Below are positions 1-14,255 of a stretch of DNA of 64,000 nucleotides, piece by piece. The first letter of the stretch is position 1, and each line of letters begins with the position of its first letter. Position numbers and translations under genes: made by a program. This stretch comes from Daphnia carinata. Lineage: Eukaryota > Arthropoda > Branchiopoda > Diplostraca > Daphniidae. The stretch is taken from positions 8,183,357 through 8,247,356 of the forward strand of contig NC_081340.1 of NCBI RefSeq assembly GCF_022539665.2, read 5' to 3'. The notes beneath the pieces were generated by a model. That model saw only the letters and a program-made list of their open reading frames with translations, did no database searches and was not told where the DNA came from.

Positions 1-96
1 TCACGCACCATGTTTCGAATGCTCAAAGTACTCATTCCTTTCAAGCTGTTGACCATTTCCCAGCATCACAGTTTCTATTTCTCGCCCCTTTTTCAG

Positions 97-1362
97 GATG
101 TGCTGATGTTCGTGATTGTGGTGGCAGTCGCATCAGCCGGCGAGGAAACCGAAAGGCTAGACATGGTCTTGGCTCCGGCCAAATATCAGGTCAACATTCC
201 CGTCACTTATTCGTCTGGATACTATGGCGGCTACGGGGCGGGTAAGTTATCCATCACCTTTTTTTTTTTTTTTTTCATCCTTTCACCTTAAAAGATGTGT
301 TTAAAGAACTAGACGTACATTTAATCAAATAAAACAGGCTACGGTGCGAGCAATGCGTACGGCTGGTACGGGCACGGCGTCAAAGCTGCCGTTCGACCTC
401 TCCCCAGTCCGTCTTACACTCACCATCGCTACGTCGGCAACGGGTACGGCGTTCCGCATTCGGCGCCCCTATTTCGATGGGATGCGACGCACCCGAAAAC
501 CAAGGGAGGTAAGCGTCGACCTCACGGCCATTACGGAAAGGGCGGCCACCACGCAAAAGGCGGATACTACGGCAAAGGTGGGCACCGCGGTAAGGCCGTC
601 CACGTCATTCACGTCGTCCACACCGGCTACACGAAACCAGCCAGCGTGAAAGGACCCGGAGGGTACGGATACAGCGCACCACCTCCCAGCCCTGTTAAGG
701 TCAGCACCCCGTACCAACAGACTCCGTTCACCGCCTTCAAACCGGCAAAGGTGAACGACGACGTCGTCGCACCTGTCGTTCCGGCAGTGGCAGCCGTCGC
801 CCCTGTCGTTGTGCCCGAAGTGGTGACAGCTGCCCCCGTAGTGGTCCCTGTGGCGCCCGTTGTCGAGCCAATCGTCGAGCCTGTCGTCGTGCCCGTCGTC
901 GAGCCGGCCGTTGCGGCCGTCGTTGAGGCCGTTGTGGCGCCCGTCGTCACAGCTGCGCCGGTAGTGACGGCGATCTACACGCATGCGTACAAAACTGTGC
1001 CCACCGTTGCACCCGTTGTAGTTCCGGAGGTGGTCGCACCGGTCATTCCGGAGGTCATCGTGCCGACGCCCGTCGTTGCCGAAGTAGTTGCCCCTGTTGT
1101 TGAAGAAGTAGTTGCCCCCGTTGTTGAAGAAGTCGTTGCTCCTGTAGTTGCTGAGGTGGTTGCCCCTGCAGTGGTGGAAGTCGTGGCTCCTGTCGAGGAA
1201 CCGGCCGTGGCAGAGGTAGAGAGTGTGACGGAGGTAAGTGGCACAGCTCCCGAAGAAGCGGACACTGCGACCGATAGCGGAGTGGAAGGCGGCAATGAAG
1301 ACAAGGGCAAGCAGGAAAGTGGTAAGGTGAGCGAAGAAGAAGGTGGTAGCGATGAACGTTAA
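97..1362 (+). CDS. Secreted Val/Pro-rich repeat protein, cuticle-like (5' partial)
   Basis: Two exons are visible, 97-241 and 338-1362; the intron 242-337 is GT-AG and the frame is kept. Position 97 follows a tttcag acceptor, so the initiator codon probably lies in an exon outside the window; an internal ATG at 106 could also serve. The visible 389 residues begin with a hydrophobic signal-peptide core (VLMFVIVVAVASA) followed by a likely cleavage site. Next come a Gly/Tyr segment (YGGYGAGYGA), a His/Gly/Lys block (HGHYGKGGHHAKGG), then about 180 residues of degenerate VAPVV-E-VVAPV repeats, and a charged Glu/Ser/Asp/Lys-rich tail. No chitin-binding R&R or CBM14 domain was seen. Such composition is common in arthropod cuticle or other extracellular structural proteins; that role is inference. 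Transcription exits into a long gene-free region. Confidence 0.7.
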
Positions 1363-4300
1363 GATGAACTGTCATAAATGCGGATGATTTGTAACGCATC
1401 AACCCGGCTGCGGTAGTGAGGCTTGCTGGATAGGAATGTCGGTTTCACCTTGGGAACTGACAATCTCGCTACGTTAACGGGATTCGCATTCATTTGTCTT
1501 TTTTAAAGTTTTGACTCCATTCGCCAATCGATTCGGGCGGCTAAATCAACTACAGCTGTGCTAAAAAGTCACAATTGAAAACGTATCGTCATTGCAAACA
1601 TGTTTTTATAATGTCACATCGCATCCAACACTCTCACGAGTTGTACCCGTGGGACCATCTCTACACAATACATGAACCTGTTATTCACCTATGCAAATGA
1701 AACGCTATTTTTTTTTCTTTTCGTGGTGCGTCTTCCTCATTAGTTTAGTCTAGTTCATTAAGCGGCAAGAATCAAAAGAATTCAAGGAAAAGCCGCTAAA
1801 AAAAAATATATATCTGGTCGCTAGATGGCGTGGGCTTTGCCTTTCTTTCTGTCCGAAGACTTGACTGGTTATGCGACTACTTATTCACGATCACAGACAA
1901 CTGGCCATTCCAAGTATGTTATCTGATTATTGACGATTGAATGCGATAAGAAGAAATGGACTTTCCTTGATAGCCATCGACTTGTACGTGAGGATTCAAT
2001 AACATCCGCTGTGTTACCACACGAAATTAAAAGCAAATGAATATTCCATTACGAAACTGGTAAATGTCTTTCTTAAATCCAAAACAAGAGGAAAAATCTA
2101 CGAAACGTGTCAACCAGGATCTGCCCCACCCTTCTCGTTTTTTTTTTTTTTTTTTTTTTTGAAAAAAAAAAGAAGTAGAAAAAAAAGTGATAAAGTTCGC
2201 CAGTTGAACAGGAATTTCGTGCCATCTGTTGTGTCGCCAAACATACCGAAGCCTTATCAAAGAGTCAAATAGATTAGCTGCATCATATATACCAACTCGT
2301 GGAGTCAACCAGTTTTTTTTTTTTTTTCCTTTCTGCAAAAAAAAGGAGAAACCTTTTGAGGTTACTTTCACACAGCTATCCGGCGGCATTTCCCTTCTTG
2401 CATTATTATGATTTTTTTTTCCCCCTCCCACTCAGCAAATAAAAAACAAAAACAAACGTGTTTGCACGAATTCCGGGTTCACTTATTGATTGATAACACG
2501 AACGAAATACCCCGACTTTGTTGTTTTTCTGCGGAATTCTTTGGTAATTAGTTGTTGGTCCTCTTTCGCTTGATGGTAAAAGCCAGTCGTCGCAGCTGCT
2601 TTACATCAACAACTGCATCATTGACTTATTTTTTTTTTTTATCACGGCGAGTATCTTTTTACGGCTGCTGCGCATGGATTGAAACATCATTCAATTTCAT
2701 CCGTGCCCTTTGATATCTCTTGATTTTTCAAAAACATTCAAACAAAAATGGAAAAAAGATTTTCCAGGAAAAGTGATGAAGAATAAATTACGAGTGGCAG
2801 GTCTTAATAAACCAGTGCATAGAAACAGGAGCTCGGGTGGCAGCAGCGGCCAGTGTCGATGATTCCATTCGAGCAGCGCGTTTCACAGCAACGCCAGTTT
2901 CTCTTTCGGACGAAAATCATCCAAGCACGAACATCTCGTCTTGATAAGATCCTTTTTTTTTTCAAATGTGAACAAAAAATATATATGTAGGCCAAAACCA
3001 GTAGTGTATTTTAGAAAAAAAAAAAAGCCGCAGTTGATGGGCTGCTGTTTGGGGCCTATAGACATTACAGGCGCATTTGCTGTCTGAATGGAGAGTTGAA
3101 ACATCAAAACTATGGCTGACAGCGCTAATGGGCTTTATCTCTGGCGCTGACGTATGGGCCTCCATAAATGTTCTTGTGCTTGCGAAAATGCAGGTCATTG
3201 CATTTATATTTCTTAATCACTTTGACACCGAACAGATGATCACCTGGGCGATTATCACGTCCGGATTTTTACGTTTTCCTCGTTTCCTTTTCTGCACCAG
3301 AGTATACCATCCAAATCTACAGCGTTTAGATAGCATTCATTTTCTTTCATGACGTAAAACAAAATCAAAAAAATATGATAAATAAAAAAGGATGGATAAA
3401 ATCCTGCAGCGCATCAAATCTCTTGAATTTTTGTGGGTCGACGGAAAACAAAAACACGAGCTCTGTCATCACGTAGCGGCTCACCGGCAGCGATCGTGGC
3501 AAATGATGATGACGGCCGCCATCATCATCATCCTGATGCCTTCCTGAAGGATGAAGATGCATATGGACCATCGTCGAGTTCGTCGTCATTTTTCCTTTTA
3601 TTTATTTTTCATTTTTTTGTTTTCTTTTGTTTGTATGTTTTTTTTGTGTTTTTTTTTTTGTTTTTATTCTTTTCCTTCTCGCAGCGTTCCGGCACTCCGT
3701 TTGCGTCTATGTCGAAACGCAAAAGCTCCCGCTGTTGCATGACCTCATCTTCTTGTGGCTGGGGGCGCGGCTTCTTCCATTCGTTCCGTCATTACGCACG
3801 TCCAGCAATAAGTAAAAGGAGAAATACGACGGCACTAAGCGTTCCAAGTAGCGCACGCTTTTTCGTTGATTAAAAAAAACAAAACGGCCGAGGAAGGAAA
3901 TGAAAGAAAAAAACCTTTGGCAGACACGGCGATGACCGCCAACAGAGTGAACGGAATGCCGCAAAAAAAAACAAAAAAAAAAAAAACAACCAGGCAAAAA
4001 CTTGAAATGGCAGTCATCGGCCGGTAGCTTCGTGCATTAAAAGAGACATCAGTGTGCACTGAGAGAAACGGATAGAAACGAGATAGGACAACTCAAAAGG
4101 CAAGAGAAACGAACAACTCTTTTTTTTTTTTGTTTTGTTTTTAATCAGTCAGAGGAAATCCATGTTTGCCAATCATTTCCTTTGCGTTGCTCTCTGGCCG
4201 CCAACTGTTTTTCGAGTGACAAGTGGACAAACAGGTCCGCGACGGGGCCAACGCACAAAGCGATCAATGCGTTTTTCGAGCGAGTCAAAAAGCCAGTTTC

Positions 4301-6366
4301 ACATTTCGAATGGCATTAGGCGAAACGACGGTGAATTTGGATGTTTCTTCATCCGCAAAGAGGACGCGGTCAGACCCTTTTGCCCTTGACCACTAATATA
4401 TGCCCGAAAGTTTAACGAGAGAATAATACCAAATCTGTTGCTCACAAGGCGCGCGCACCACCATCAAAATACGAATCGGAATTTCTATTTGACGCATCTA
4501 TTTAGTTTTTTCTTTTTATTATTCTCTTTTATTTGTACGAATCGCCAGAAATGTATTATATAAAAAGATATGGTCAACCCTTTTTCTTTTTTTTTCCTTG
4601 TGGCCGTTGTTGTGCGCGTGACACTACGATAAGAAGTTCATCCTTCCAAGTGATTTGAAAAATAAAATAAATTTACAGACTGCATGTCTTATTCTCTTCG
4701 TTAATCGTCCAATGGCGGCTCGAGGGAGGATTCGAAGCCGCGACCGGCCGACAAAAACGCGTGTAAACTTATTCAAAACTCTGTAGAAAAACAGCCGCCG
4801 CCGCCACGATCTGCTCCGCCGTGACTGAGCAAACCCTTTTTTTTTTTCCAAACAACACAAACCTATGTAGAACTGAAGAGGGGGGAAAGAAAAAAAAAAA
4901 AAATAAATCAAAATAAATAAAATGTAGGAAAGTAAATAGTAACGGAAAGAGATAGATGGAGATGGATGGATGGTGGGGAGAAAAAAAAAATTTAATAGAG
5001 AAAACGAACCCGTTTCTGACGTTTTCGTGAGAGGCGATTTGACGTGGCTGATCTCATAAAGGATGAAAGTTCAAGCGATAGATCGCAAAAGGCATTTCCC
5101 CTTTCGCCCTTTTTTTTTTTTTTTTTTTTTTTTTTCAGGCCCATCATCCGATGAACTCGTCCATGCACACCGTTAAAACATGCTCTAAGCCATTTATGCG
5201 CATTTTCTTGAAGCGGGCACAGGCAAAAGGGGGATATGTATTTCGAACGCGAGAAGGCAATGGAGGCCATGATGAAAAGGCCCGACTCTATTTTCTGAGT
5301 GTGTCTGTGTGTGTGTGTGTGTGTCAGATGTCTTGAGATGTAAAACGAAAAAGGGGAAAGAAAGAAAAAAAAAAAAGGAGAAAGAACTATCAACATTCCA
5401 ACAAGTCAGAGCTAAAGGGAGTGAGTCACGTTTTCTTTTTCTCGTCTGGCCTTTGGTTTGCCTAATGCCTATGCATCCCCTTGTTCCCTCGCTCCATTGG
5501 TTTGCTCGATGAATGTATGTATGTGTACCTCCGGTAAATGTTAGGTGTGTTGTTCTTACGTTTGGCCATAAAGCCTCTATTGAGTTTAGCGTCTTTCAAG
5601 CAATCCTTGCTGCCTGCCTGCCTGCCTGCTCGCCTTTGCTTGTGCCTCTTTGCTCGCGCAGTCTCGCCCGCCTCCGGTTGCATATGAATGATGGCCTATT
5701 ATTTTCACGATCACGACCGGTTTTACACAATGGCTTTAAACGAGCCCCTTCTTTTTTTTTTTCTTTCATTCTCCTCCCACCTTTTTTTTTTTTTCTGTAT
5801 ATATATACTTTTAAAAGTTTTGGCTTTTGCCCATTCCAGGGCACGATTTTTTTTTTTTTCTTTTAGTTTTCTTCTTCTTTGTTTTGGGTTGATTCGATTC
5901 ACGTCATGCAGGTTTGAACGAACCGTCAGATGGCAGTCATAGTTCTTTCTCTGGTTGATAGATGGCGAATAAGAGACAAAAAGCGCGGTAGGGGGCTCTC
6001 AAGAAAAAAGGGGAGGAGCCATTGGCATGAGTTGGTTCAGTGTCCTGCGAGTGCGCCAAAGTCGATCAGTAGTTTTCGAGCAAGTGCCGAGTGCAAATGG
6101 CGTATGATGAGCCGGTGTTGAACGTGTGGTGCACATCGTTCGTGTCCGTCATCGACTCATTTCGTTTGTGTTTACAGCAACGACACGTTTGACAGGACAG
6201 CAATCAGGTGGTGGGGTGTCCGTACTCGAGTAGTGGTGTGTGTGTGTGTGTGTGTGTCTCTCTCTGTTTTGCCTTCGTCGATTGTTGGCCGAGTGAGCCA
6301 TCGAAATCGGGGTGTCGTTTGTGTTGTGAGTGAGCGGCGTGGTGGTGGGGGGAAACGGGATCAAAG
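1363..6366. other. Intergenic region, low complexity, upstream of spire
   Basis: I find no convincing coding exon here. Open frames are short, lysine- or phenylalanine-rich and driven by poly(A/T) runs (for example around 2141-2170 and 5110-5135). A GT repeat lies near 5307-5325 and another at about 6237-6256 just before the spire start codon. The last 300 bases before 6367 are less repetitive and probably contain the spire 5' UTR; no TATA box stands out. Confidence 0.6.
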
Positions 6367-8095
6367 ATGGCCGCAGCGCGGTGGACATCTCCGTCCCTGA
6401 CGTCGGGCAAGAGTGAGAAATTCGAGCACACGAAACTGGACGAAACGACCGAGTCGTTGAGCTTGTTGTCCATTTTGCGGGCGTTCGATAGTCCGGTGAC
6501 TGAAGAACGGGCCTGGGCCATCCTCTACCAGTCGGCCAAAACGGCCCTGCAGTGTTTCACTAGTGCCAATGCTGCTGCGTCGTCGAGTCATCACAACAAC
6601 ACGACAACGACCAACAGCACGACCAACATTCACAATCTAACGGATAACAGTGATCAAGTCAAGTGTGCCGTCGTCGGCGAAACGTCACAGCTTTGGATTC
6701 ATCGAGATGGCCATGTTCATCCTCATTCGTTCCAGGTGGCCGCCGATTCCATCGAAGGTATGTTTGTCACCTGTCGTCTGCTTTTCTCCTCATTATTTAT
6801 TCACAGAAACAGGAAATATCATTTTCTTTTTTCTTTTTTTTTTTTTTTTTTTGTGTGTTTGTCTTTCTTAAAATGCAGCTGAAAGGCGGACGGTAGCCGA
6901 GTGTCAATCACAGGTGAGACGATTCTTTTTTTTATGATTTGTTCCAGTATTTTCTCGTTTGTTATCGTTTTCTTCTGTTGGTTTCTTTCCCCATTCTTTG
7001 ATCCCATTACTTGTCCGACATTCCACAAATACACACACACACACACAAGAGGAGATATGTAAATAAGACTATGCCACCATTTCGACCTTGGAGAGTAGCT
7101 GTTTTTGCCATTTGCTTTTGCCATGCAGTAAACTGGACAATCCTGAAATCGATTCGACCAAGAACGACGTTGGCCCAAGGTATCATGAACGATGGACGTT
7201 TGTGGGTGCCGTTTGAAACGCAACGAGACACGGCCACATTGTGAAATGCTTGAATGCTTCTCTCTCTTTCGTTCTGCCATGCTTCAAAACTGAAAGAAAT
7301 ATCGGACGGGGAGTGTTCCATCTTGATAGTCAATCTCCAAAAGAATTACGTAATTTTTCTTGTCCCCCCCCTTTTTTTTTCTAATTAAAAAACAAATAAA
7401 TAATGGTGGGAGTTTAGTGTTACGCGTTTGTGTGTGTCTTGCTCGAGGCCCCAATGCTGCTGCCGGTTCGAATAGACACACACGTAACCTTTCATGACCC
7501 ATGTGTATTGAAATCATTAGACCGTGGAAGAAAGAGAGAGAAAAAAAAAAAACGTTAATGATTCACAATTCTCAAGTATGGGATTGGGAATAGCGAATCG
7601 AAGATGCTCCGTGTTATTGCAATTTGCCCTCGTGTCGTCGTCGTTAAATGACGTGTTTAATGTTTCCTTCTTTCTCTTTCTGTGTGTGTGTGTGTGTGAC
7701 CTCGGGAGTTGTCGGAAATGGCGTGTTTATTCCATTATTACATACTTGATTCACTCTTTCACCTTGACTACATTCTATTCTGGCGGCAAAACATTTTCAT
7801 ATCCATTTTGCTCTATTTGTTTTGTTACTTTTTCTTCTTATTTTTTGTTGTTGCATTGTTGCGCTCGTCTGACCTTGAATCATTTCTTATTCTTTTTTTT
7901 TTTTTTCTTTTTAAACGCAGTTGGTGTCGGGACTGGGCTGGGCTCTCTTCGAGGCGCTGGATTATGGCTGCAAACGGGAGGAGCAGAACGTCCTCAGTCC
8001 CGATCTGGAACAAATGATCGACTTTTTAACATCGGCAGGTAAGTTGTTTTTCGTTTATTTTCATCAACTTGGTCTGTCGAAACCACTCGGTGGAC

Positions 8096-8126
<31 letters not shown>

Positions 8127-9554
8127 ATATATAAAGAGTTTGCGTCGTGCGTTCACTGTCCACCGGTATTTTTTCGTGGGGTAGGGGAGGGGTTTGCATT
8201 GTCTATTCAAACGTCACGTATTGCTGATACAAGATTTCGAAATGAAGACCTATTAGACGACTCGGACGATGTGTTCAGCCTCGTCCTATCTTTTTCCCGT
8301 TGTCGTTGTCGACATTTTTTGAAGTAAAACGGACATTGCAGGCGAGATAACAACCGAGGGGTTTTCCGCGCTTTTTTCTTTCCTTTTTTTTTTTTCGAAT
8401 TTTCTGTTGGGTTTTGTTTTCGTTCAAGCTCGTGTGCCTAAATCCGTGGGCTGCGTGCCCGCCTTCTTCGTTCAGGAAGAACCACAAAAACTCAAATGGT
8501 CAGATGTGTTAGACAAAGAGGACGGGACTGGCCGGCCATAGGGAAAAGGAAAAAAAAAAAAGAGAGAGGTGGGCATTCATAAATGCGTACTGCAAAGAAT
8601 GTCAATAAAAATGGAATGTTTTCTTGTTTGTTGTTGTTTTTTTTTTTTCGAGTGGGGGAGAGCAGCAGCGTCGAATGAAATTGTTTTGCATCTTTGTGCA
8701 CGAATTTTTATGCGAGACGATGAGAGATAACCTTTTGACCGAAATGTTAATGAAGAAGACAAAGACAATGAAGCGTCTTTTTTTTTTTGTTTTGCCGATT
8801 TCTGACCGGACACGATGATGATGTTTTTTTTTTGTTTTTTGTCTTTTTTGCTGAGGGGAGGGTGGTCAAGCAAGAAGAATAAAAAAAAAAAAAAGGAAAG
8901 GGAAACGAATGGAATGACCACCTGTATAACCTCTCGGTCGGTCTTCTTTTCACCTGCTCGTCTAGTCTAGCTCGAGTGTAGTGGTGCGCAGATGGACGGG
9001 GCCTTTGGGCTTTGATCGTGTTGTGAACAAAGCCATATAAGGCTCTTAGCCGGACTCGCTTTGCTTAGCCCACCACCATCCATCCATTTTGCACCTGAAT
9101 AGGAACGTGGTTGGGTTGCGAGTCCTGGCCATAGGACTTTTCGATAGAACAACAAAACGAAACAAAAATTTCGAAAAAAAAAAAAAAATAATAATAATTT
9201 AAGAGCTGGACGAAGGAGGCGGAGTTGTTGGGCCCCTCGCTTTTTCTTTCTCTTCTCTTTCACATTCCCTCGTGATGCATCTGTCTACCTTTTTCTTTCT
9301 TTCACCTATTCTCAGGTGGGAACGAGAAGACGACCCATCAGGTAGACGTCGTAGACACATTTTTTTTTTTTTTTTTTTTTTCCCTTTTCTTGAAAGAGAG
9401 TTCCGGATGTCTCAGCCGAAGATCGGGGGGGTTAAAAATGGGGAAAAAGAAAAAAGAAGAAGGGAAAGAAAGAAAGAAAAGAAATTGTTTAATACCATCG
9501 GAAAGGTCACGACGATACATCACGACGCTGCCGTCATCAGCCTCTTTTCTTTCG

Positions 9555-9585
<31 letters not shown>

Positions 9586-12500
9586 GTTCTTCAACTGATT
9601 TGCATAGGCTTCGTTTTCGATTGTGATCTCTTGGACGATTTGATGAGTTTCAACGTCGAACGCTTCGTCCGTTTCTTTTCTTCTCCCGAAAACGAGGGGG
9701 CGAGCAGACCTGAGCGCCGTTTCGCTCGGTTATCACCAACAAAACATCTACCCAATAAATAAAATAACCTCCCCCCCCCCCTTCCTTCCTTCAAAGGAAA
9801 AAAAAAAAATGAAAATAAAGGGAAAAAATGTTGAAGAAAAAGAGGAGGTGGAAACTGGGAAGGGAAATATATATATTAGATATCTTTGAAAAACGAATGT
9901 GTGTGTGTGTGTGTCAGGTGTGGTGTAAGAGATGGGGGGGGAGAGAGAGAGAGAAGACGAAGAAGAAAAAGAAAATTGTTGAGACGCAGATGGAAAAAAG
10001 AAAAAGAAAAATGAGAAGGAAATGTGTGTCCATTGTGGCCAGTGTGTAGAAAAAAAGAGACGCGGGCCGGGCCGGGAGGGGGAAGCGTGACCTACATTCC
10101 TCCTCTGCTTCTTCTTCGTCTTCTTCTTTCTCCAATGGGGCATAAAGGACCAACTCAGCTTTTTTTTTTTTTTTTTTCTTTCCCAAATTGTATTTTCCCT
10201 TCAAAGTTTTTGTGGTGGCCATCGGATGGAAAAAAAAAAAAGGGGCCGGAGAATGTCTGATGATGATGAAGAACAATTTGCCTGGCCTTGCAACGTATTA
10301 AAGCGAAACAAAAAAGATAATCCTCGTCATTAAAAAAAAAAAGAAAAGAAAAAGGGATAGATAATTTTTCCTTTTTGCTCACGACCGAAGTCGTACCTGG
10401 GGCTGCATTCAAATAGCGACGCCATTTCATGGTGGTGAATCGCCGTTTTTTTTTGGGGGGGGGGTTTTTGCGGGTTTCGGGACACGTGGCGTACCTGTTT
10501 GCTTTTGGCTGCGTGCGATTGCGCTCCCCCAAAACATTGGGCGCAATAGAATTTCAATCGATGACGCGGCCTCGCTAAGCAAAAAAAAAAAAAACCGTGC
10601 CGTTCTCTTGCGCGTGAAAGTGTTGACACGTTCCACTACCCTCTCCATTATCGGTTGTTATTTTTTGATTATTTCCTTCGTGTCTTTTCCTTTTTGTTTG
10701 TGGGGGGGGGGGGGGGAGAAAAAAGAAAAACCAAATGAAAAGAGAAAGTCTTGTGTGTCGGTGGACAACTTTCTCCAATTGGTTGGGCCGAAACCAAAAG
10801 AAAAATGAATACGACGATGAGGGAGAAAAGAGAGGAATTCTTTTGTGGTGACTTGGACGTGGTCGATGTGTTGGACACGCCGCTACTGGATCCTGTCCAA
10901 CACGATCCGGCCACCCTGAGTAGCCGGGCCATTCGAGATTTGCATTGCGGAAGAAGAAGAAGAAGAAGAAGAAGAGGAAGATGATGGAGAATGGCGATGG
11001 CGCCTTGTAGTGTGTGACATAACACGACGACGAGGACGAAAGAACAAGACAGGGACGCACGCTGTTTTTCGCGACAAACATTTTTCGAAAGTTTCCATGT
11101 CAAACTGACGCAATGCAATATGGAAAGCCATGTCCGTAGTTGTGTTGTCTCGTTGTAATGGCCGGACCGTGTGCGTAGGTGTACGTCTCTCTCTCTCTCT
11201 CTCTCTGGCGTATTGATCGCACCAACTCTTGTTTATCTTTTCGAGGTCTTTCTCTCCTTCTCGTCAACGATGACGTCACCGTCGCCATTGTTTTTTACAA
11301 CTCTATTGGCTCGTGCGGGACAATACGAACGTTTCCGCTTTACCTTGAATTGGATGATGTTACTCGTTTGACCGTCGTTTTATCGACTCTAGTCTAAAAA
11401 ACAAAACAACACATTTCCAACCACAAATGTTTTTGTTCTTAAATGTTCCATTTTTTTTTTTTTTTTTGACGTAAACAGATACGGGCGAATGCCAATCGGC
11501 CGAGGACGAAGGCATCGAACAGGATTCCGGGGAAGTGGAAGAGTCTGCAGCGACGGCGAATGTCAGCGTCGAGACGACCTCCAACGCCTCCACCTCCTCG
11601 TCGGCTGCCGCTGCTGCTGCCGCCGCCACCATGACGTCATTGTCTCACGTCATGGATGTAAGTTGCTCTTTTCGTTTTCTTTTTTTCATATAGGCCATTT
11701 TTTTTCTTTTTTTTTTTTTGAAATGTCATGGGGAAGGTGCGTGACTGGAGCAGCGGGGCCAAAAGGGGTTTGATTGTTTGCCGACAAGCGCGTACATGGT
11801 CACTGTACACGAACGAAACAAACAGTAGTCGCTAAGAGGTGACATCAACTCGTTGCCAATGTTTTTGGTGTTGGGTCGACACGCGTTGCCCAATAGAAAT
11901 TTGTGTTTATTTTCGCTGAAAATGATTAGCAACCAGAGTCGAAATGTCCGAATAGAAGCAAATGTTTGAGTGTACCCAAACGGGCGAACGAACGAAGGCG
12001 CGCGTTTTCGCTCTTTTCCGACATGGTCATGGTGGAGACGGGACAACCAAAACGGGCCAATTGCAAATGCCATTTTTTTTCCCCTTTCTTTCTTTCTTTG
12101 GTTTTTTTTTTTTTTTTTGATAAATCTGCCATGAAGATTTGCGCTTTGAGATTGTGGCCGCCTCCGCCATTGGCTAATTTATGTAAGCAATAGGAGCGTG
12201 AAAATGTTGCGGCTATCCATCACGCCTCTTTTGACCATACCACACACACACACACACACATGCACAAAATGGTGTGTGTATCGGGAGTCTCTTTGATTGC
12301 CAAAGGAGAAAGAAAAAATGCAAAAAAAAAAAAAAAACAAACAAAAAAAAACTAGACATTTTTGCGTGATCAGCGGATCGTGACCGACTCTCTCGACAGC
12401 CATGTTTCCCTCTCGGATTATGATTATTCTTTGGCTTAGAAAAGTAGTAAAAGATTTGTATAAGAAAAAAAAAAACGTGGGTCTATGTAGTAAAGAGGGG

Positions 12501-12620
12501 AAATTCATTTGTTTTAATGAAAAAAGAAATTGTTCAAAGTAGATTTGGATTTCGGGGGCCCTGCGGCAGCTGTGTACAAAGGAGGAGGGCACAATTCACT
12601 GTTTCAAATTGCCCGCCCGA

Positions 12621-12654
<34 letters not shown>

Positions 12655-12808
12655 AAATGAGCGAATAAAAATGAAAATAGGAGCAAAGACGATGGAGCGT
12701 AGCGCGGCAATGACACGCATCGGCGGACAATGAGGAAACGGCCGTCAACATTTTACAAGTAGATAAGAAAAAGAAAGGATCAATCAAATTTCCGTCTTCT
12801 AATAGTGT

Positions 12809-12839
<31 letters not shown>

Positions 12840-14222
12840 AAAAGAAGAAGAAGAAGAAGGTCGAAATGTTAAAATGGGCCACCACGTTCTTTACAAATTC
12901 TTTTCATAAAAAAAAATCATAAAAATGGCCGGCTAGGGCAGGCCTCAGAGGCTATTCCCAGTGTCAACACGAATTCAACAATCAAAAAGTCGGTCGAGTT
13001 TTCTCTCTCTTTCTTTCTCCCCCTATTTTATTTTTTTTTATCGTTTAAAAAATAAAAATTCCTTTTCCATGTTTTGTTCTCAATTCTCGGGAAATGGTCC
13101 CGGAACTGGACCCCTACGTGCGTCTTCAATAGACGTGAATGGATTGTCGTTGTCCTTTATCTGATGCCAGAAGGCGTCATCATCAAAAAGAATACCTTAT
13201 GAGAGTTTGACCAGTTCAAATTGCAATCGTCGTTGCTGTTTCGTTTCTTTTCTTTTCTCGAAAAAAAAAACAAACAAAACAAAGAAAGAAAGTCTCAAAA
13301 AAAAAAAAAGGGAAAAATAAAAGAAAACGAGGGAAAGATGAATCGAAAAATGCCACCACCCGCTGACGGGTTGGCCACTTGGTTCATCTGTTGGCGTCCA
13401 CCTGATGAAGCCTTTCGGTGGGTGGTCATTATCTTTGATGATGTCGATAGCTGCAGGCAAGGACGGACAGGTTTGTGTGTGTGTGTCTCATTTCGGGCCG
13501 GCCAAACTATCGGCTTCCTTGCTTTCCAAATAGTTTTGTTCTTGAAAGAGTTGCCCTCGTGAGTCAATCTGAAATGCGGAAACTACTTTGCTTGCCTAAG
13601 CCAAACGTGAAAAAAAAAAACGAAAGTTTTAAATTATTATTATTATTATTTCTTGAACATTTGGAAACTGTCAAGGTAGGCGCTATCATCTCATCTCAGC
13701 TGTTTGGAGCTGTTGTCAGTATCCGCTTGACCCAACATGCACCTATGATTTGCATACGATTTTGCTTCTCCGCCAATAGCCAAAAACGGCCATGGCGGAG
13801 TAGAGAAAACAAAACAAAACAAAACTCAAAATGAAATGAAATGTTTGATGGCGTTATCTGATCTCCCGGCGACGGTTTTTCGTTGCTTTCTCTTCCGAGT
13901 CTCGTCCGTCCATCGATCTGTCCGTTCGTTCATTGCGGAAATGGATCTGGCCGAACGCTTTGGCAGACGTAAAGATATGCCAAAAAGGCAAAGAGAAGCC
14001 CCACCGTTGAAATGCGCCAAGAGATAGACTTTCCTCGTTTTACATCATCCCAAAAGGAAGGTGGAGACAAGATGAAGAGAAACCAAAGGGTAACCGATAC
14101 AATATCATCATCATCTTTTTTTTAATTCCCTAATTTGTGAAGGCCACAATCGTTTGTTCCGTTTGCTCGATCGTTATCAATGAAACTCCGGCTGATGGCC
14201 GTCGCGTTCGCTTACAAGATCC

Positions 14223-14255
<33 letters not shown>

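Noticed and set aside
469-1310. Thr/Gly- and Asp/Arg-rich minus-strand ORFs
   Set aside because: Antisense shadows of the repetitive Val/Pro-rich coding exon.
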